The notes beneath the pieces were generated by a model, which saw only the letters and a program-made list of their open reading frames with translations, had not been told where the DNA came from and ran no database searches. 64,000 bases of DNA from the IMG/VR virus record IMGVR_UViG_3300009158_000045, positions 1 to 64,000 of that record. One strand, 5' to 3'. The translations under genes were made by a program, and so were the position numbers. This document shows positions 33,714 through 44,436 of this stretch, piece after piece. Origin of the DNA: a virus. The first letter of the stretch is position 1, and every line of letters begins with the position of its first letter.

Positions 33714-36700
33714 TGCTAGTAACAACACCTGCCTCTAATGATACAGTAGTTAAAGATTTATTTATAAAAGATAATGTTATTAAGACTGCGGCTGGTTGCT
33801 ATATAGAATACAACATGAATTTGATGACTAACTTAAAGGATTCAAGCATCACTGGTCCAGCATACACATCACCCACTTATGTTAAATTTAAAAAGTTATT
33901 CCCAATAGACAGCATGATAAAGCCATTTAGACCAATAACATCTGGCATTAAGTATGCAATTCTAGGAGACCTACCAGCAAAAAGTTGGGGAAGCCCAAAA
34001 AATAATACTACCCCATTAAATTATAGAATTTATATACCTGGCAAAGATACATCATATCAGTATTGGATTAGCGAAAAGGGTCAGGGTACTGGCTTGACAC
34101 CACTTTCAATTACATATCCAAAAAAAATACTTGTAAATAAAATAGTTGTTAAATTTGAAGTATCGCATGACAAACCAGCAACATGGACTGTTTCTGCAAA
34201 ATTAAATAGCGGAGCTTTAGAAACAATTAAAACAGGAACTTCATCCGACATACCAGGTTTTGTTGCTGGCTCTTATAATGCTGGAGTAATAAACTTATAC
34301 TACACTGGAACATCATGGTCATTAAATGAAAGTGATTTAAATCCAAATGCATACAAAGAGTATACAAATATACAGCTTGCGTTTACAGCGGCAGCTAATT
34401 CGGGATATGTTGCAGTAACAGAATTTTCACCAAGATGGGTAAAAGACATATCCTCATCTGTTGTGGATTTTAGCTTTACAAAAGAAGCTTCTTCTGGGTC
34501 AGAAGATGTTTTGCCTGTTGGATATGTAAGCGCAAATTCATTTACTTTAAATTTAAATAATTATAATACTTCTACCCCACAAATTATTAATTATTCAAAA
34601 GACGATGCTTTTGTTTTTGATGCTTCAAAAATATATATCTATAAACAAGTTGAGATGAAACCATTTTTTAAAATATACCATTCTGCTGGTACGTACGGAA
34701 CTGCAGATGCAACTTTTAAATCTTTAGACAAATATGACATTTTGTCTCAAGGAACTTATTTTGTTGATAATTGGACAATGTCTGAGTTTAATGATGTAAA
34801 CGTTGTGTGTTTAGACGCAGCAAAAATACTTCAAGAAACTATAGCTCCTCCAATACTTTGCGACAATTACTCGGTTATTGCGATACTCAGAACCTTATTG
34901 GATTCAATTGGATTTACATCATACAAGTTTAATTTAACAGACAGCGATCAATCAATTATAACCCCAGATTTCTGGTGGAGCGATGAAACAAAAACAGTTT
35001 GGTCTGTAATTCAAGAACTATGTAGAGACGTACAAATGACAGCAGTGGTAGATGAAAATAATATTTTACAATTTTATACAAGAGAATATATGTATACAAG
35101 TAACAATAAATCTGTTGCTTGGAATTTTACACAATCACAAAAAACAATTGGATCGAAGGTATACAGGCCAAATATAATTGATTTAAATAAAAAACTATTG
35201 CCCGTAGCAAATCAAGTAAAAATAACTTGGCAAGCTGTCGCAACCTCAAACTACGACAAGTCGGCGGCACCTCTATGGAGATCGAATACCTCAGTGCTAT
35301 CAGCATCCGCATTAATATTAGATTTAAATGCAACAGATAAATCTTTGTATAACGTAGATACTGGAGAAGTCGTTGCTGGGTCTCAAAAATATATTTGGCT
35401 AAATCCAATATCAAGTTCATTTGAACAGATGACTACTTTAAACTCTTATAACGGATACTTAGTTGTCGACAATGAAATTATAGAATATGATGCAATACAA
35501 TACATTTATACCCCATTGGCAGGAGGTGCTCAGCAATCTGTTGACATAATGAGCGAGTCTGATATAAAAAGATACAGGTCCTTGGCTGGACCTAACAGCC
35601 TAGATTTTCAAAGCAGTAAGGCGTACAGAATAAAAACAAGAGGAGCCTTCAATACAACACCAGCAGCCCACTCAGCGTCAGATTCTCAGGTTGCCTCATG
35701 GACAGCAAAGTCTACAGACTTTAAAACTGCAACCGCCATTAAGGCAGGAACATCAGCAAAGAAAGATAAGTTTACAAACAATAAGTCTTTATATGTTCTA
35801 AGCAAAGATCCAAACGATAAGGATATAAAAAAATATTCTATTGCATATAAAAAATTTGCTGAGCTTGATACTACAAGCACATACTATGCATTTGGAACAA
35901 CATTATTTTTTGATAGTAATATTGATACTGGAAATGCTTCTGGTGGGTTTATGTTTTTTGCAGATGATACAGGGCTTAATGGATATTATATTAATATAGA
36001 TACAACTTCTAATGCCGCTGCATATGGATCAAAAGAATTTAAAATTAGAAAAATACAAAATGGAGTCATACAGACACTACCAGACAGCCAGTCGGCTTCA
36101 AGCTCTTCTTTAAATGGAGTTTATGATTTAGAGTCTTATAAGATTGATGTATTTGTTAAATATACTCCCCCGCAGTACCCAGCGTCATTATCAAAGCCTG
36201 CAACGGTTGAAATAAAGGCATATATAAATGGATTTCAAATATCGGCAGTAGATAAGTATCTTTTGTCTACTAATGGCAAATCACCAGACAACCTCATACC
36301 AGCACCAAATAAAACAGTAACCTTAGTTTGCAATACTGGAACTATTAATTTTGATTATATATATGGTATACCGATTGCAAAAGATTACTACGATCAGTCA
36401 AAACTATTTTCTGTATATAATGGACAATTCTCTGACCTCATAACAAAATCATTATTGTCAGAAGCAATAACGGGATCAGTCAATCTGCAGACAGAAATCC
36501 CTAGAGGCGGCTTCCTAGAAGAATTTGGAACGGTTGCAAGAGAACTTAGATATATAAACACTAAATACTCTTCGCCCCCACAAGCAGCATATCCTTTATA
36601 CGCATCGACTTCTATTAATCAGCTAGCAAATGTTATTTATAGTAAATTAAGTACATTTGGAGCAGAGGTGTATGTTTTAAATAACTCTGGTACTTCCATT

Positions 36701-37081
36701 CCATTAGACGATGGTGCGTCTACATCTTTCTATGTGTTAGGCAAAACAATTAATCAGACTGGTTCTTCAGAATATACTAATCATGAATTGAGCAAATATG
36801 CTGTGCAGGAACCAGTATCATTTGCATCCTCATGGATACAAAAAGAATCCGATGCCATTGCCCTAGCTAGCTGGATAGAGTCTATTTGGTCAAAGAAACA
36901 AGAAGTTGTAAATTTAACAGTTTTTGGAAACCCGTTTCTTTCTATTGCAGACATAATAGCAATAGATTACGAATATAATGGTCTATCATACAATACTCAA
37001 AAATTTGTAATAACTAGCATTTCACACACATATTCTATGGGATTGGAGACGACCATTAGCTGCCGAACCCTGGTTAGCTAA
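33713..37081 (+). CDS. Tail-tip hub / minor tail protein, 1122 aa
   Basis: The ATG at 33713 overlaps the upstream TAA (TAATG). An earlier in-frame ATG at 33680 lies inside the upstream gene. Residues about 380-500 hold a hub-like core (SVIAILRTLLDSIGFTSYKF, VWSVIQELCRDVQMTAVVDE), matching the domain seen in Tal/gp27-type hub proteins of actinobacterial and Gram-positive phages. A LamG-like insertion at about 715-850 (STYYAFGTTLFFDSNIDTGN) is present. The end (IAIDYEYNGLSYNTQKFVIT, SMGLETTISCRTLVS) closes the hub. It probably forms the tail tip that contacts the fibres. Confidence 0.7.
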   Translation: MLVTTPASNDTVVKDLFIKDNVIKTAAGCYIEYNMNLMTNLKDSSITGPAYTSPTYVKFKKLFPIDSMIKPFRPITSGIKYAILGDLPAKSWGSPKNNTTPLNYRIYIPGKDTSYQYWISEKGQGTGLTPLSITYPKKILVNKIVVKFEVSHDKPATWTVSAKLNSGALETIKTGTSSDIPGFVAGSYNAGVINLYYTGTSWSLNESDLNPNAYKEYTNIQLAFTAAANSGYVAVTEFSPRWVKDISSSVVDFSFTKEASSGSEDVLPVGYVSANSFTLNLNNYNTSTPQIINYSKDDAFVFDASKIYIYKQVEMKPFFKIYHSAGTYGTADATFKSLDKYDILSQGTYFVDNWTMSEFNDVNVVCLDAAKILQETIAPPILCDNYSVIAILRTLLDSIGFTSYKFNLTDSDQSIITPDFWWSDETKTVWSVIQELCRDVQMTAVVDENNILQFYTREYMYTSNNKSVAWNFTQSQKTIGSKVYRPNIIDLNKKLLPVANQVKITWQAVATSNYDKSAAPLWRSNTSVLSASALILDLNATDKSLYNVDTGEVVAGSQKYIWLNPISSSFEQMTTLNSYNGYLVVDNEIIEYDAIQYIYTPLAGGAQQSVDIMSESDIKRYRSLAGPNSLDFQSSKAYRIKTRGAFNTTPAAHSASDSQVASWTAKSTDFKTATAIKAGTSAKKDKFTNNKSLYVLSKDPNDKDIKKYSIAYKKFAELDTTSTYYAFGTTLFFDSNIDTGNASGGFMFFADDTGLNGYYINIDTTSNAAAYGSKEFKIRKIQNGVIQTLPDSQSASSSSLNGVYDLESYKIDVFVKYTPPQYPASLSKPATVEIKAYINGFQISAVDKYLLSTNGKSPDNLIPAPNKTVTLVCNTGTINFDYIYGIPIAKDYYDQSKLFSVYNGQFSDLITKSLLSEAITGSVNLQTEIPRGGFLEEFGTVARELRYINTKYSSPPQAAYPLYASTSINQLANVIYSKLSTFGAEVYVLNNSGTSIPLDDGASTSFYVLGKTINQTGSSEYTNHELSKYAVQEPVSFASSWIQKESDAIALASWIESIWSKKQEVVNLTVFGNPFLSIADIIAIDYEYNGLSYNTQKFVITSISHTYSMGLETTISCRTLVS

Positions 37082-37085
37082 ATGG

Positions 37086-37091
37086 TATAAT
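37086..37091 (+). promoter_or_regulatory. -10 box with leaderless start
   Basis: Consensus TATAAT lies 7 nt before the ATG at 37099, with no Shine-Dalgarno. No convincing -35 is visible, so it is a weaker case than the other leaderless sites. Confidence 0.4.
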
Positions 37092-37098
37092 AAATATT

Positions 37099-37443
37099 AT
37101 GGTATCAAGTGGAAATCAAAAAAAGACATCAGGGATAGAATTAATTACTCTATATCAAAACTCCCCTGATACAAAATTTATTGACCCAAGGTTTACAAAC
37201 TTAATAGCAAGAAGTGTTCAAGGCGGATTTTCTCAAGTAATAGAAGATGGAGAAGGCGGAAACAATGAGCCAAACGACGTACCCCAATTAGAAGATATAT
37301 CCGAATTTGATAACTACTTGTATATAGATGAAGCAGGAAAAACTAGAGCTGCAATAGTAATAAAAGTTTACAACAGTAGCGGAAAAAATTTAAAAGGAGT
37401 AGACGCAGCAAAATCAATAGTTGCTCAAGAGGGTGGATCATGA
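37099..37443 (+). CDS. Small tail-region protein, 114 aa, unknown
   Basis: The protein begins MVSSGNQKKTSGIELITLYQ and has an acidic, Gly/Asn-rich middle (IEDGEGGNNEPNDVPQLEDI) and a compact end (YLYIDEAGKTRAAIVIKVYN). I do not recognise a family. It stands between the hub gene and a fibre-like protein and overlaps the next start by 4 bases (ATGA). It probably links or folds a tail-tip component. It has a leaderless-type start. Confidence 0.55.
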   Translation: MVSSGNQKKTSGIELITLYQNSPDTKFIDPRFTNLIARSVQGGFSQVIEDGEGGNNEPNDVPQLEDISEFDNYLYIDEAGKTRAAIVIKVYNSSGKNLKGVDAAKSIVAQEGGS

Positions 37444-38393
37444 TAAAGGGAACATATGTATTTTACGAAGATGGCAAAGAGATTTGTCGATCTGAAAATG
37501 TTATAACTAAATTTGGTAAAAGGTTTTTAACAAATTACATTGCTGGTAACGTGTCGTTTGATAATAAAAGCATGGCTGTAGGAATAGCAGGAGCCTCAGA
37601 CTACGCAGCATCAGATACAAATAGTAGACTTGGTTTTGAGTTCTATAAATCAATTATCGACATCAGCAGCATAGACATACAGGCCAGCGGAGGTACCTAC
37701 AGCTATGGTGTTGCATATAAAACCACTTTGCCTCAAGACATAGTAGGAATAATAAATGAAATAGGCATATACCCAGGCTCCAGACTCTCAAAGAATAATT
37801 TTGATAGTAAATTCATTACTACATTTGAAAACAACTACGATTGGTTTGATTTAAACAACAACACCCCATCCCTCACATCCGTAGTCCCAGCTCGGATCGG
37901 TTCAAATTTAATGAATATTGATTTTACTGGTATTTCAATAGCAAGTCATGAATATTTAACAACACTAGGCTCGCTAGATTTATCTGGGTACAGCGGAAAC
38001 GATACGCTATCTATTGCTTATTATAGAAGTGATACAAACTTAAGCAACATTAAGGTAAAATTTTATAGCTCAAATACTGATTATTATTACGGCACATTTA
38101 CACCAACATCTGGTACTGGAAATAAAATTCAAGAAATTAACATGTCCAATGTGTTTGCTAATTCTTCTGGATCCCCGATTGCTTCATCTATTTATAAGAT
38201 TGGCGTAGAGGTAAATAGAGCAAGCACTTCTTCAGCATGTGCCGTTTATCTAGATGCATTAAGAATTAATGATGAGGACACATTTGACCCAGCATATGGA
38301 TTAGTTAGCAGATCTACATTAACATCTCCTATAACAAAAGTTGCTGGAAGACAATTAGATATAGAATATCATTTGAGTTTAGGCTGGTCATAA
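37440..38393 (+). CDS. Tail-tip/fibre structural protein, 317 aa
   Basis: The N-terminus (MIKGTYVFYEDGKEICRSEN then VITKFGKRFLTNYIAG) is typical of phage tail-tip proteins that carry a short N-terminal module followed by a beta-sandwich. The second half (SLDLSGYSGNDTLSIAYYRS, KIGVEVNRASTSSACAVYLD) is a jelly-roll-like carbohydrate-binding type region. There are no enzymatic residues. It overlaps the gene before it. The next gene follows after one base. Confidence 0.6.
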   Translation: MIKGTYVFYEDGKEICRSENVITKFGKRFLTNYIAGNVSFDNKSMAVGIAGASDYAASDTNSRLGFEFYKSIIDISSIDIQASGGTYSYGVAYKTTLPQDIVGIINEIGIYPGSRLSKNNFDSKFITTFENNYDWFDLNNNTPSLTSVVPARIGSNLMNIDFTGISIASHEYLTTLGSLDLSGYSGNDTLSIAYYRSDTNLSNIKVKFYSSNTDYYYGTFTPTSGTGNKIQEINMSNVFANSSGSPIASSIYKIGVEVNRASTSSACAVYLDALRINDEDTFDPAYGLVSRSTLTSPITKVAGRQLDIEYHLSLGWS

Positions 38394-38394
38394 T

Positions 38395-40632
38395 ATGGTT
38401 GCAACACCAGATGACTTAAAGGATGTTAATTCAAGAATTGAAAATACTGATTACTACCTAATAACAGTACCAGACCTAGATCCTCAATCATCAATATTTG
38501 ATGGGATATATCATTTTATATTTAGATGGCAGTGGGAAGATGGCACTTATGGAAAGTGGTCGGTGGCTAAAGATTTTCAAACACAGGCCATAACACTGCC
38601 AGAAGTTGATAGTATTGTAAGCTCTTGGGCAAACACAACATTAAAAATAACATTCAATAGACCAGAATCAATAATTAAAGGCGTTGCAGTAAACCGTGCA
38701 GATAGTTTTAAAATAACACTTACAGATTCTACATATGGCACTTCATATACTTTTACTCAAAATGTTGACAAGAATAATAAATCTCAAACATTTACTCTTA
38801 CAGAAGCAATAGCTAGAGAACATTTTAGAAAAACCGACAATGCTAAATATTTACCATCACAATATACTGGAAAGATACAGGTAGTAAATAAAGATGGAAT
38901 AAGCACTGGAATAGTATTTACGACAGCGGCATCCGCAAGCGGACTCGGATCAGTAACAATACCAGATGGAGCATGGAGCACTGTATCACAACTTGATGGA
39001 TATACTGTTGGCTGGGACTTAAATTATGTTTCACCATTAGGAGTAGCAATGCTTACTCCTGGACAAAAAGAAAATTTTGATTATGCTCAAGTTTATGAGG
39101 CAACAACAGCTACTGGTACATTTGCAGAAATAGTAAGAGGACAAAGTCCACAAATAATTAAGCATGTTGCCGATCTTACTAAAAAATATGTAAAAATTAG
39201 ATTTGTTGGAAAAGATGGAACTACATCTACATTTTCTAATTACAAAGAAGTAAAAGCGGCTGATCCAAGTGGATATGATGCGACTGCCCCATCCAATGCA
39301 AAACCAATAACTGCTGGCACACCATCGGTAGATAGCAATGGTCTATTTGATTTTAACTACAAAGTGCCATTTAGCTGGGTAGCAGAAGAAGATACAACAA
39401 CATTGGGGTATAAACTTCGATGGAGAATAAACGGATCTACAGAGCCCTATCAATACATGTCTGTTCCTGGAAGACTTACAACTACAGCTAACTTATTTGG
39501 AGTTCTTGCTGGACAAATTTATGAAGTTGGCAAAAGCACATATGACGAATATGACAATGTAAACTCTACGTGGCAATCGACTACGGTTACAGTTCCAGCA
39601 TTCTCTGGTTCTATTAAAGATACAAAATATATAAGTGCTGGTGACATGAAGCTTGGATATGGAGTTGGTCCTGGTGGAGAAGCTTTTAACAAAGGGCTAT
39701 ATTTAAGTCCAAACAACTATTGGTATATTTATGGTAATACGGTAACAGATAATACAGCAAGAATAAAAATAGGAAGCTCTACAGATTCTATATACTGGGA
39801 TGGAGCAAAATTAACAGTTAGTGGAGAAATTAATGCCAACTCTGGAAACTTTACTGGATCGGTAAGTGTTGGCGGAATTTCAAAAATAGACAATATAACC
39901 CAAATACCTGGACAATTAAGGGTTGTACAAAAATGGAATGTAACAAATCCAGCTTTACCAACTCCAACAATAGGAATTGAAATTGGAAAATTAAACACTG
40001 CCTACGTTGATGTGCCAGGAGTTGCATTATCAAATGGCATTTATGCATATAACATAGACGGGGGGAAGTATGTCCTCATCAATGCAGCAGATGGTTCAAT
40101 TAGAACAAATAATATAATTGCATCTGGTACATTTTCAACTACTGGTTACGTAGATGGAGGAATAATGGGAACTGCAACGGTAACAACATCTTTAGGTAAT
40201 GGTGTTTTGTCACTTACCTCATCACTTGCAAGTTCATTTATAAACTGGGGCTCAGCAGCAAATTTATCAATATCAGACCCAAAAGCTTCGGTAACTATTA
40301 CTCCAGTAGATCTTGTTTTTAGGCCAGCTGCAGACCTTGGTATCGCAGCAGGAATATTTGCTATTACAGCTTCACCAGGACTTGGACGTGCACTTATTAG
40401 TTGGTCTGGTGGCATCTCAGCGCCAGCAATACAATGGGTAAATTATACATCAACGGAAAGAGGTACACATGCACTAAGAGATGTTGTTGCTGCAAGACCT
40501 TTGGTTATTACTGATCAGGGATATCAATATTTAGGCGCACAACATTATTACGGAGCAGCAAGCAGTGCAACTATGGCTGGGGCATCATTCGGTGTTGACG
40601 GAGACATATATTTTAGTACGAATGTGAGCTAA
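38395..40632 (+). CDS. Central tail-fibre protein, 745 aa
   Basis: The start is MVATPDDLKDVNSRIENTDY, followed by Fn3-like beta domains up to about residue 420. A segment with YIYGNTVTDNTARIKIGSST then DSIYWDGAKLTVSGEINANS comes next. The phrase xxWDGxxLTVxGxIxANSG is the well-known fibre motif of J-like central fibre proteins and leads into a trimeric beta-structure at the C-terminus (SLASSFINWGSAANLSISDP). The protein has no His/Asp enzymatic motifs. It is the central fibre or its lower part. Confidence 0.75.
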   Translation: MVATPDDLKDVNSRIENTDYYLITVPDLDPQSSIFDGIYHFIFRWQWEDGTYGKWSVAKDFQTQAITLPEVDSIVSSWANTTLKITFNRPESIIKGVAVNRADSFKITLTDSTYGTSYTFTQNVDKNNKSQTFTLTEAIAREHFRKTDNAKYLPSQYTGKIQVVNKDGISTGIVFTTAASASGLGSVTIPDGAWSTVSQLDGYTVGWDLNYVSPLGVAMLTPGQKENFDYAQVYEATTATGTFAEIVRGQSPQIIKHVADLTKKYVKIRFVGKDGTTSTFSNYKEVKAADPSGYDATAPSNAKPITAGTPSVDSNGLFDFNYKVPFSWVAEEDTTTLGYKLRWRINGSTEPYQYMSVPGRLTTTANLFGVLAGQIYEVGKSTYDEYDNVNSTWQSTTVTVPAFSGSIKDTKYISAGDMKLGYGVGPGGEAFNKGLYLSPNNYWYIYGNTVTDNTARIKIGSSTDSIYWDGAKLTVSGEINANSGNFTGSVSVGGISKIDNITQIPGQLRVVQKWNVTNPALPTPTIGIEIGKLNTAYVDVPGVALSNGIYAYNIDGGKYVLINAADGSIRTNNIIASGTFSTTGYVDGGIMGTATVTTSLGNGVLSLTSSLASSFINWGSAANLSISDPKASVTITPVDLVFRPAADLGIAAGIFAITASPGLGRALISWSGGISAPAIQWVNYTSTERGTHALRDVVAARPLVITDQGYQYLGAQHYYGAASSATMAGASFGVDGDIYFSTNVS

Positions 40633-40634
40633 TT

Positions 40635-43600
40635 GTGTCTATATATAAAAAATCTGGTGCCTGGAATCAAATAAAAAGAATTTATTATAAGTCTGGTAGC
40701 GTTTGGACCGAAATAAATAATGTTTACTATAAGGCATCTGCTGCATGGACTAAAGTTTTTTCTAAAAATAATGCACCAGGAAATACAAGCAAGCCACAAA
40801 TAACTGGGTCATCTTATTTGTTTGGAACACTATCTGGTTCACTTGGCTCATGGACAGCTCCAAGTGGAACAAACTCATACGCAAGGCAATGGAAACGTGC
40901 CACAGACAATAATGGAGTTCCAGGAACATATTCTTCAATTTCTGGAGCTACGTCAGCAACCTATACAACAGTTTCCGCAGATGACAATAAATGGATATCT
41001 ATTTTTATAACTGCTACAAGTAGCGGTACTGGACAGTCCTCAACAGTTGCCGCAGACGCAGTTTTTGTAAATAAGTACGCACCAGTAAATACAAATGCGA
41101 ACAGTAAGCCAATTATTACTGGAGTAACGGAAGTCTTTAATACTTTAACTGCATCATCGACATGGAAAACTCTAACAGATATTGCTGGTGACACCACCCC
41201 AGACACTTATACTTATGTCTGGAAATGGGGAGATACTGGTGCACTTGCAACAAATAATAATAATAGTTCATCCTATACAATTGCTACGGCAGATAAAGGA
41301 CATACAATAAAGGTTGAAATTACTGCAACAAATTCTGGAGGATCAACAACCGTAATATCTGATCCAACTGCCGTAATTACTGGGGCCTTGCCAAAAGCTA
41401 CAATAAACACCGTTATTGTTTCTAGAGATCCAAATAGCTATGTATTCACAATTACCAATAATGGCACATGGACAAACTCTCCCACATCCTATAGATATCA
41501 GTGGTACGTTGAAACAACTGTTGCAATTTATGGATCTTCTTGGTCAATAATTAATGGAGCTACAAGCAGTTCTTTTGATGCATCTTCTTATAAAACACAA
41601 AATGTAATACCAATTGTTTGGGCGTCTAATTCCAATGGAGAAAGTACAAGCGGATACGCAAAACTTGCATATGGAGGAACTGGAGTATTCCCTGGAGGAA
41701 ATGCGCCTCAAGACTCATCAAAGGTTTTATATAAACTTCCAACAATTACAACATTTACTGTTACTGGTGGAGTAAGAGCATTTTATTATATATCTAATTT
41801 TTCTGCTGACGACCCGTCTGCATCTGCAAGAATGACATGGTCTGGTGCATCAACTAATCCATTTGATCAATTATACCCCACCTCATCAGCAGTACAACAA
41901 ATATATACCCCAATGGGAACTGCTGGATTGCATAACTTTACCCTGACAGTTACAAATACTGGAGCAGGTGCAATTGCTGGATCCGCAACCTCTTCAGTTA
42001 ACAATGTAAATATTACAGTGCCAGCAGACTATTCATTTGCTTTTGGTAAAGACTTATATGTATCTACCAATGGTTATGTTGGACTTCTGGATTCTCCAAG
42101 CACAAACTTACAGCAACAATTTGCAGAATATTCTTTACCAAGGCTTGGTAGACTAATTGCACCATACCTGCGTGATTTAAGGCAAGGACTAACAACAGAT
42201 ACAACTGGTTACGGTTATTTAAAATATTGGTCTGATGCATCAAGCTTTGTTGTATATTCTACATCATATAATCTAGGTGGAGAAAATATGTCCGCTACCG
42301 CAATAGACTATCAAATGAAATTTTATACAAATCAATCGTATGTTGATATCAATTACATAAGAGTCGGAGCTTCTATGCCAGCTCCGTCTACAGGCCCAGG
42401 GCTGTACTTAGACGGAGCATATCAAAGATTTGGAGTGGCCCCTTATTCTGGTTATAATGGATTTAGAATTTACTTAGATGGAAGCCTGGGCTCTGTTGGA
42501 CAATATTTTACCTCAATCCCATCAGCAGCTTTCTTAATAGCTGGCGGTGTTACATATGGAACAAATGATGATGGATATACAAGAATAGTTGCTTCCGCTA
42601 ATCAATATGCAAAGCCTCTGGTTTACTTTAGAACACAATCATTTCCTCCATATCAACAAGATATAATTCCTGGTGCAACAACTTATTCTGTTGGAATCAC
42701 AACTGGTGGTAACGACATGGCGTCTTATCAATATGTTTTAAAAAAGACCAGCGATAACAGTTTAAAAGCAAGCGGAACAGAAACCTTAAGCAAATATCTT
42801 GCCTTTACAGCCCTAACTCCTTTAACTCAATATACCCTTACTGTAACCCCATACAATTCGTTATCTCAAGCTGGTGATGATATAGTTTATTCTTTTACTA
42901 CTCAGGGCATATACACCGTCACATTTAATTCTAATGGTGCAACGGGATCTCCTTCATCTGCAAGCGTAACGCAAGCATCAGTTGGTGCATCTGTTACGCT
43001 TGCAACAGTTGGAACAATGACAAAATCAAATAGCATTTTTGCTGGATGGTCTGCAAATGGAAATACTCCAACATTATCAAATACATATACTCCACTTGAA
43101 ACTATAACCTTATATGCAGTTTGGTTGCCGCTATATGCATTTACATTTTCTGCAAATGGAGCAACTGGATCACCCAACATATCTTCTGCAAGACAGACGT
43201 CATCAGGCGGAGCAGTTACACTTGCAACAATTGGAACAATGGCATATACTGGTAAAAAGTTTCTTGGATGGAGTACATCAAGTACTGCAACAACTGCAAC
43301 GTATACTTCTGGTTCTAGTCAAACACCGACATCAGATACTGCTTTATATGCTGTATGGGTAAATTTAACTTTATACAAAGTTAATTTATTTTCAAATGGA
43401 GGTAGTGCGTCAGACACTTCACTTACACAAACAACAGAGGGTGGCTCAGTAACATTGCCATTTCAGGCAGGAACAAATGGTACATTAGCATTTGGTGGAT
43501 GGAATACAAATTCATCTGGAACTGGCACTAACTATGCTGCAAGCGCAAGTTATACACCAACCGCAAATGTCAGCCTATATGCAAAATGGACTGCACCCGC

Positions 43601-44123
43601 TGTTAACTATACTATTACATATAATGCTAATGGAGGTGCTGGTACAACATCGCCTACAACTGGTAATGGTTCTGTAACTTTAAGAGCAAATTCATTTACA
43701 AGAACTAACGCCACATTTGTTTATTGGAGCACTTCGTCAACTGATACTGGAACATCGTATTCTGCTGGAGCACCCTACCCTTTGACTGGAGATGTTATAC
43801 TTTATGCAATCTGGACAGCGAATGCAAACTCCGCAACAGCACCAACCGTTACGTTTGTTGGCAATTCTGGAAATACAAAAAGCTGGTCATGGACTGCGTC
43901 CACAGTAACTGGTGGAACTTTAGTTGGATATGATTATTCGGTTAGCTCGACAAGCGGAACATCTGGATTTGGATCCTTTACATCCGTTGCATCAACCCCA
44001 AGAACTCTCTCACTCACAGTCACAAATGCTGCATCAAATCCAAGGTGGCTAAAAGTCAGAGCAAGATATACGGATGGAATAGGAACAGTTAAAACTGGAC
44101 CAACTAATGCTACTGGAGTATAG
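40635..44123 (+). CDS. Large adhesin-like fibre with Listeria-Bacteroides repeats, 1162 aa
   Basis: It starts at GTG (40635), 3 bases after the upstream stop, as MSIYKKSGAWNQIKRIYYKS. Residues 55-350 are Ig-like beta domains. Residues 455-650 hold a domain with FGKDLYVSTNGYVGLLDSPS and LIAPYLRDLRQ, which resembles NIDO-type domains. Residues about 758-1060 (42907-43816) are four Flg_new/Listeria-Bacteroides repeats, each shaped YxVTFxxNGATG...LYAVW. A final Ig-like domain closes the protein. Such repeats occur in bacterial surface adhesins; here they probably bind the host. Origin by transfer from a bacterial adhesin is possible. Confidence 0.75.
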   Translation: MSIYKKSGAWNQIKRIYYKSGSVWTEINNVYYKASAAWTKVFSKNNAPGNTSKPQITGSSYLFGTLSGSLGSWTAPSGTNSYARQWKRATDNNGVPGTYSSISGATSATYTTVSADDNKWISIFITATSSGTGQSSTVAADAVFVNKYAPVNTNANSKPIITGVTEVFNTLTASSTWKTLTDIAGDTTPDTYTYVWKWGDTGALATNNNNSSSYTIATADKGHTIKVEITATNSGGSTTVISDPTAVITGALPKATINTVIVSRDPNSYVFTITNNGTWTNSPTSYRYQWYVETTVAIYGSSWSIINGATSSSFDASSYKTQNVIPIVWASNSNGESTSGYAKLAYGGTGVFPGGNAPQDSSKVLYKLPTITTFTVTGGVRAFYYISNFSADDPSASARMTWSGASTNPFDQLYPTSSAVQQIYTPMGTAGLHNFTLTVTNTGAGAIAGSATSSVNNVNITVPADYSFAFGKDLYVSTNGYVGLLDSPSTNLQQQFAEYSLPRLGRLIAPYLRDLRQGLTTDTTGYGYLKYWSDASSFVVYSTSYNLGGENMSATAIDYQMKFYTNQSYVDINYIRVGASMPAPSTGPGLYLDGAYQRFGVAPYSGYNGFRIYLDGSLGSVGQYFTSIPSAAFLIAGGVTYGTNDDGYTRIVASANQYAKPLVYFRTQSFPPYQQDIIPGATTYSVGITTGGNDMASYQYVLKKTSDNSLKASGTETLSKYLAFTALTPLTQYTLTVTPYNSLSQAGDDIVYSFTTQGIYTVTFNSNGATGSPSSASVTQASVGASVTLATVGTMTKSNSIFAGWSANGNTPTLSNTYTPLETITLYAVWLPLYAFTFSANGATGSPNISSARQTSSGGAVTLATIGTMAYTGKKFLGWSTSSTATTATYTSGSSQTPTSDTALYAVWVNLTLYKVNLFSNGGSASDTSLTQTTEGGSVTLPFQAGTNGTLAFGGWNTNSSGTGTNYAASASYTPTANVSLYAKWTAPAVNYTITYNANGGAGTTSPTTGNGSVTLRANSFTRTNATFVYWSTSSTDTGTSYSAGAPYPLTGDVILYAIWTANANSATAPTVTFVGNSGNTKSWSWTASTVTGGTLVGYDYSVSSTSGTSGFGSFTSVASTPRTLSLTVTNAASNPRWLKVRARYTDGIGTVKTGPTNATGV

Positions 44124-44168
44124 TATTAATTAAATAAAAATGATAGAATAGTTAGATTGGAGAAAAAC

Positions 44169-44384
44169 ATGTTAAAAAAAGAACAAAAGCTGGATATTAT
44201 TGAAAATAGAATTATAATAATTGAAGGTACTATATATAATCTAGAGCTCGGAATTCAGGAAGAGGAGGCTAAGAGCAGCCCCTCCGAAAGCTATATTCAA
44301 GAATTAAATTTTTTGAAAAGCGAAAATTTGATGTCTCTAGAAGCAATGAATAACCAATTAGACATAGTGTCTGCCGAGCAGTAA
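44169..44384 (+). CDS. Small coiled-coil protein, 71 aa
   Basis: ATG at 44169 is preceded by GGAG with 6-nt spacing. An upstream TTG at 44157 is not needed. The protein is almost wholly helical and charged (KEQKLDIIENRIIIIEGTIY then NLELGIQEEEAK). It aligns with the 44437 gene by pattern. It is placed among fibre genes, so it may be a trimerisation helper or a small tail component. Function unknown. Confidence 0.6.
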   Translation: MLKKEQKLDIIENRIIIIEGTIYNLELGIQEEEAKSSPSESYIQELNFLKSENLMSLEAMNNQLDIVSAEQ

Positions 44385-44389
44385 ACAGC

Positions 44390-44419
44390 TTGCCAGATAT
44401 TAGTCACACATGATATAAT
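44390..44419 (+). promoter_or_regulatory. Promoter before the second coiled-coil gene
   Basis: TTGCCA (44390-44395), 18 nt and TATAAT (44414-44419) are followed by AAAGGAGG and the ATG at 44437. Both hexamers are good. Confidence 0.6.
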
Positions 44420-44436
44420 ATAAAAGGAGGAAGACA

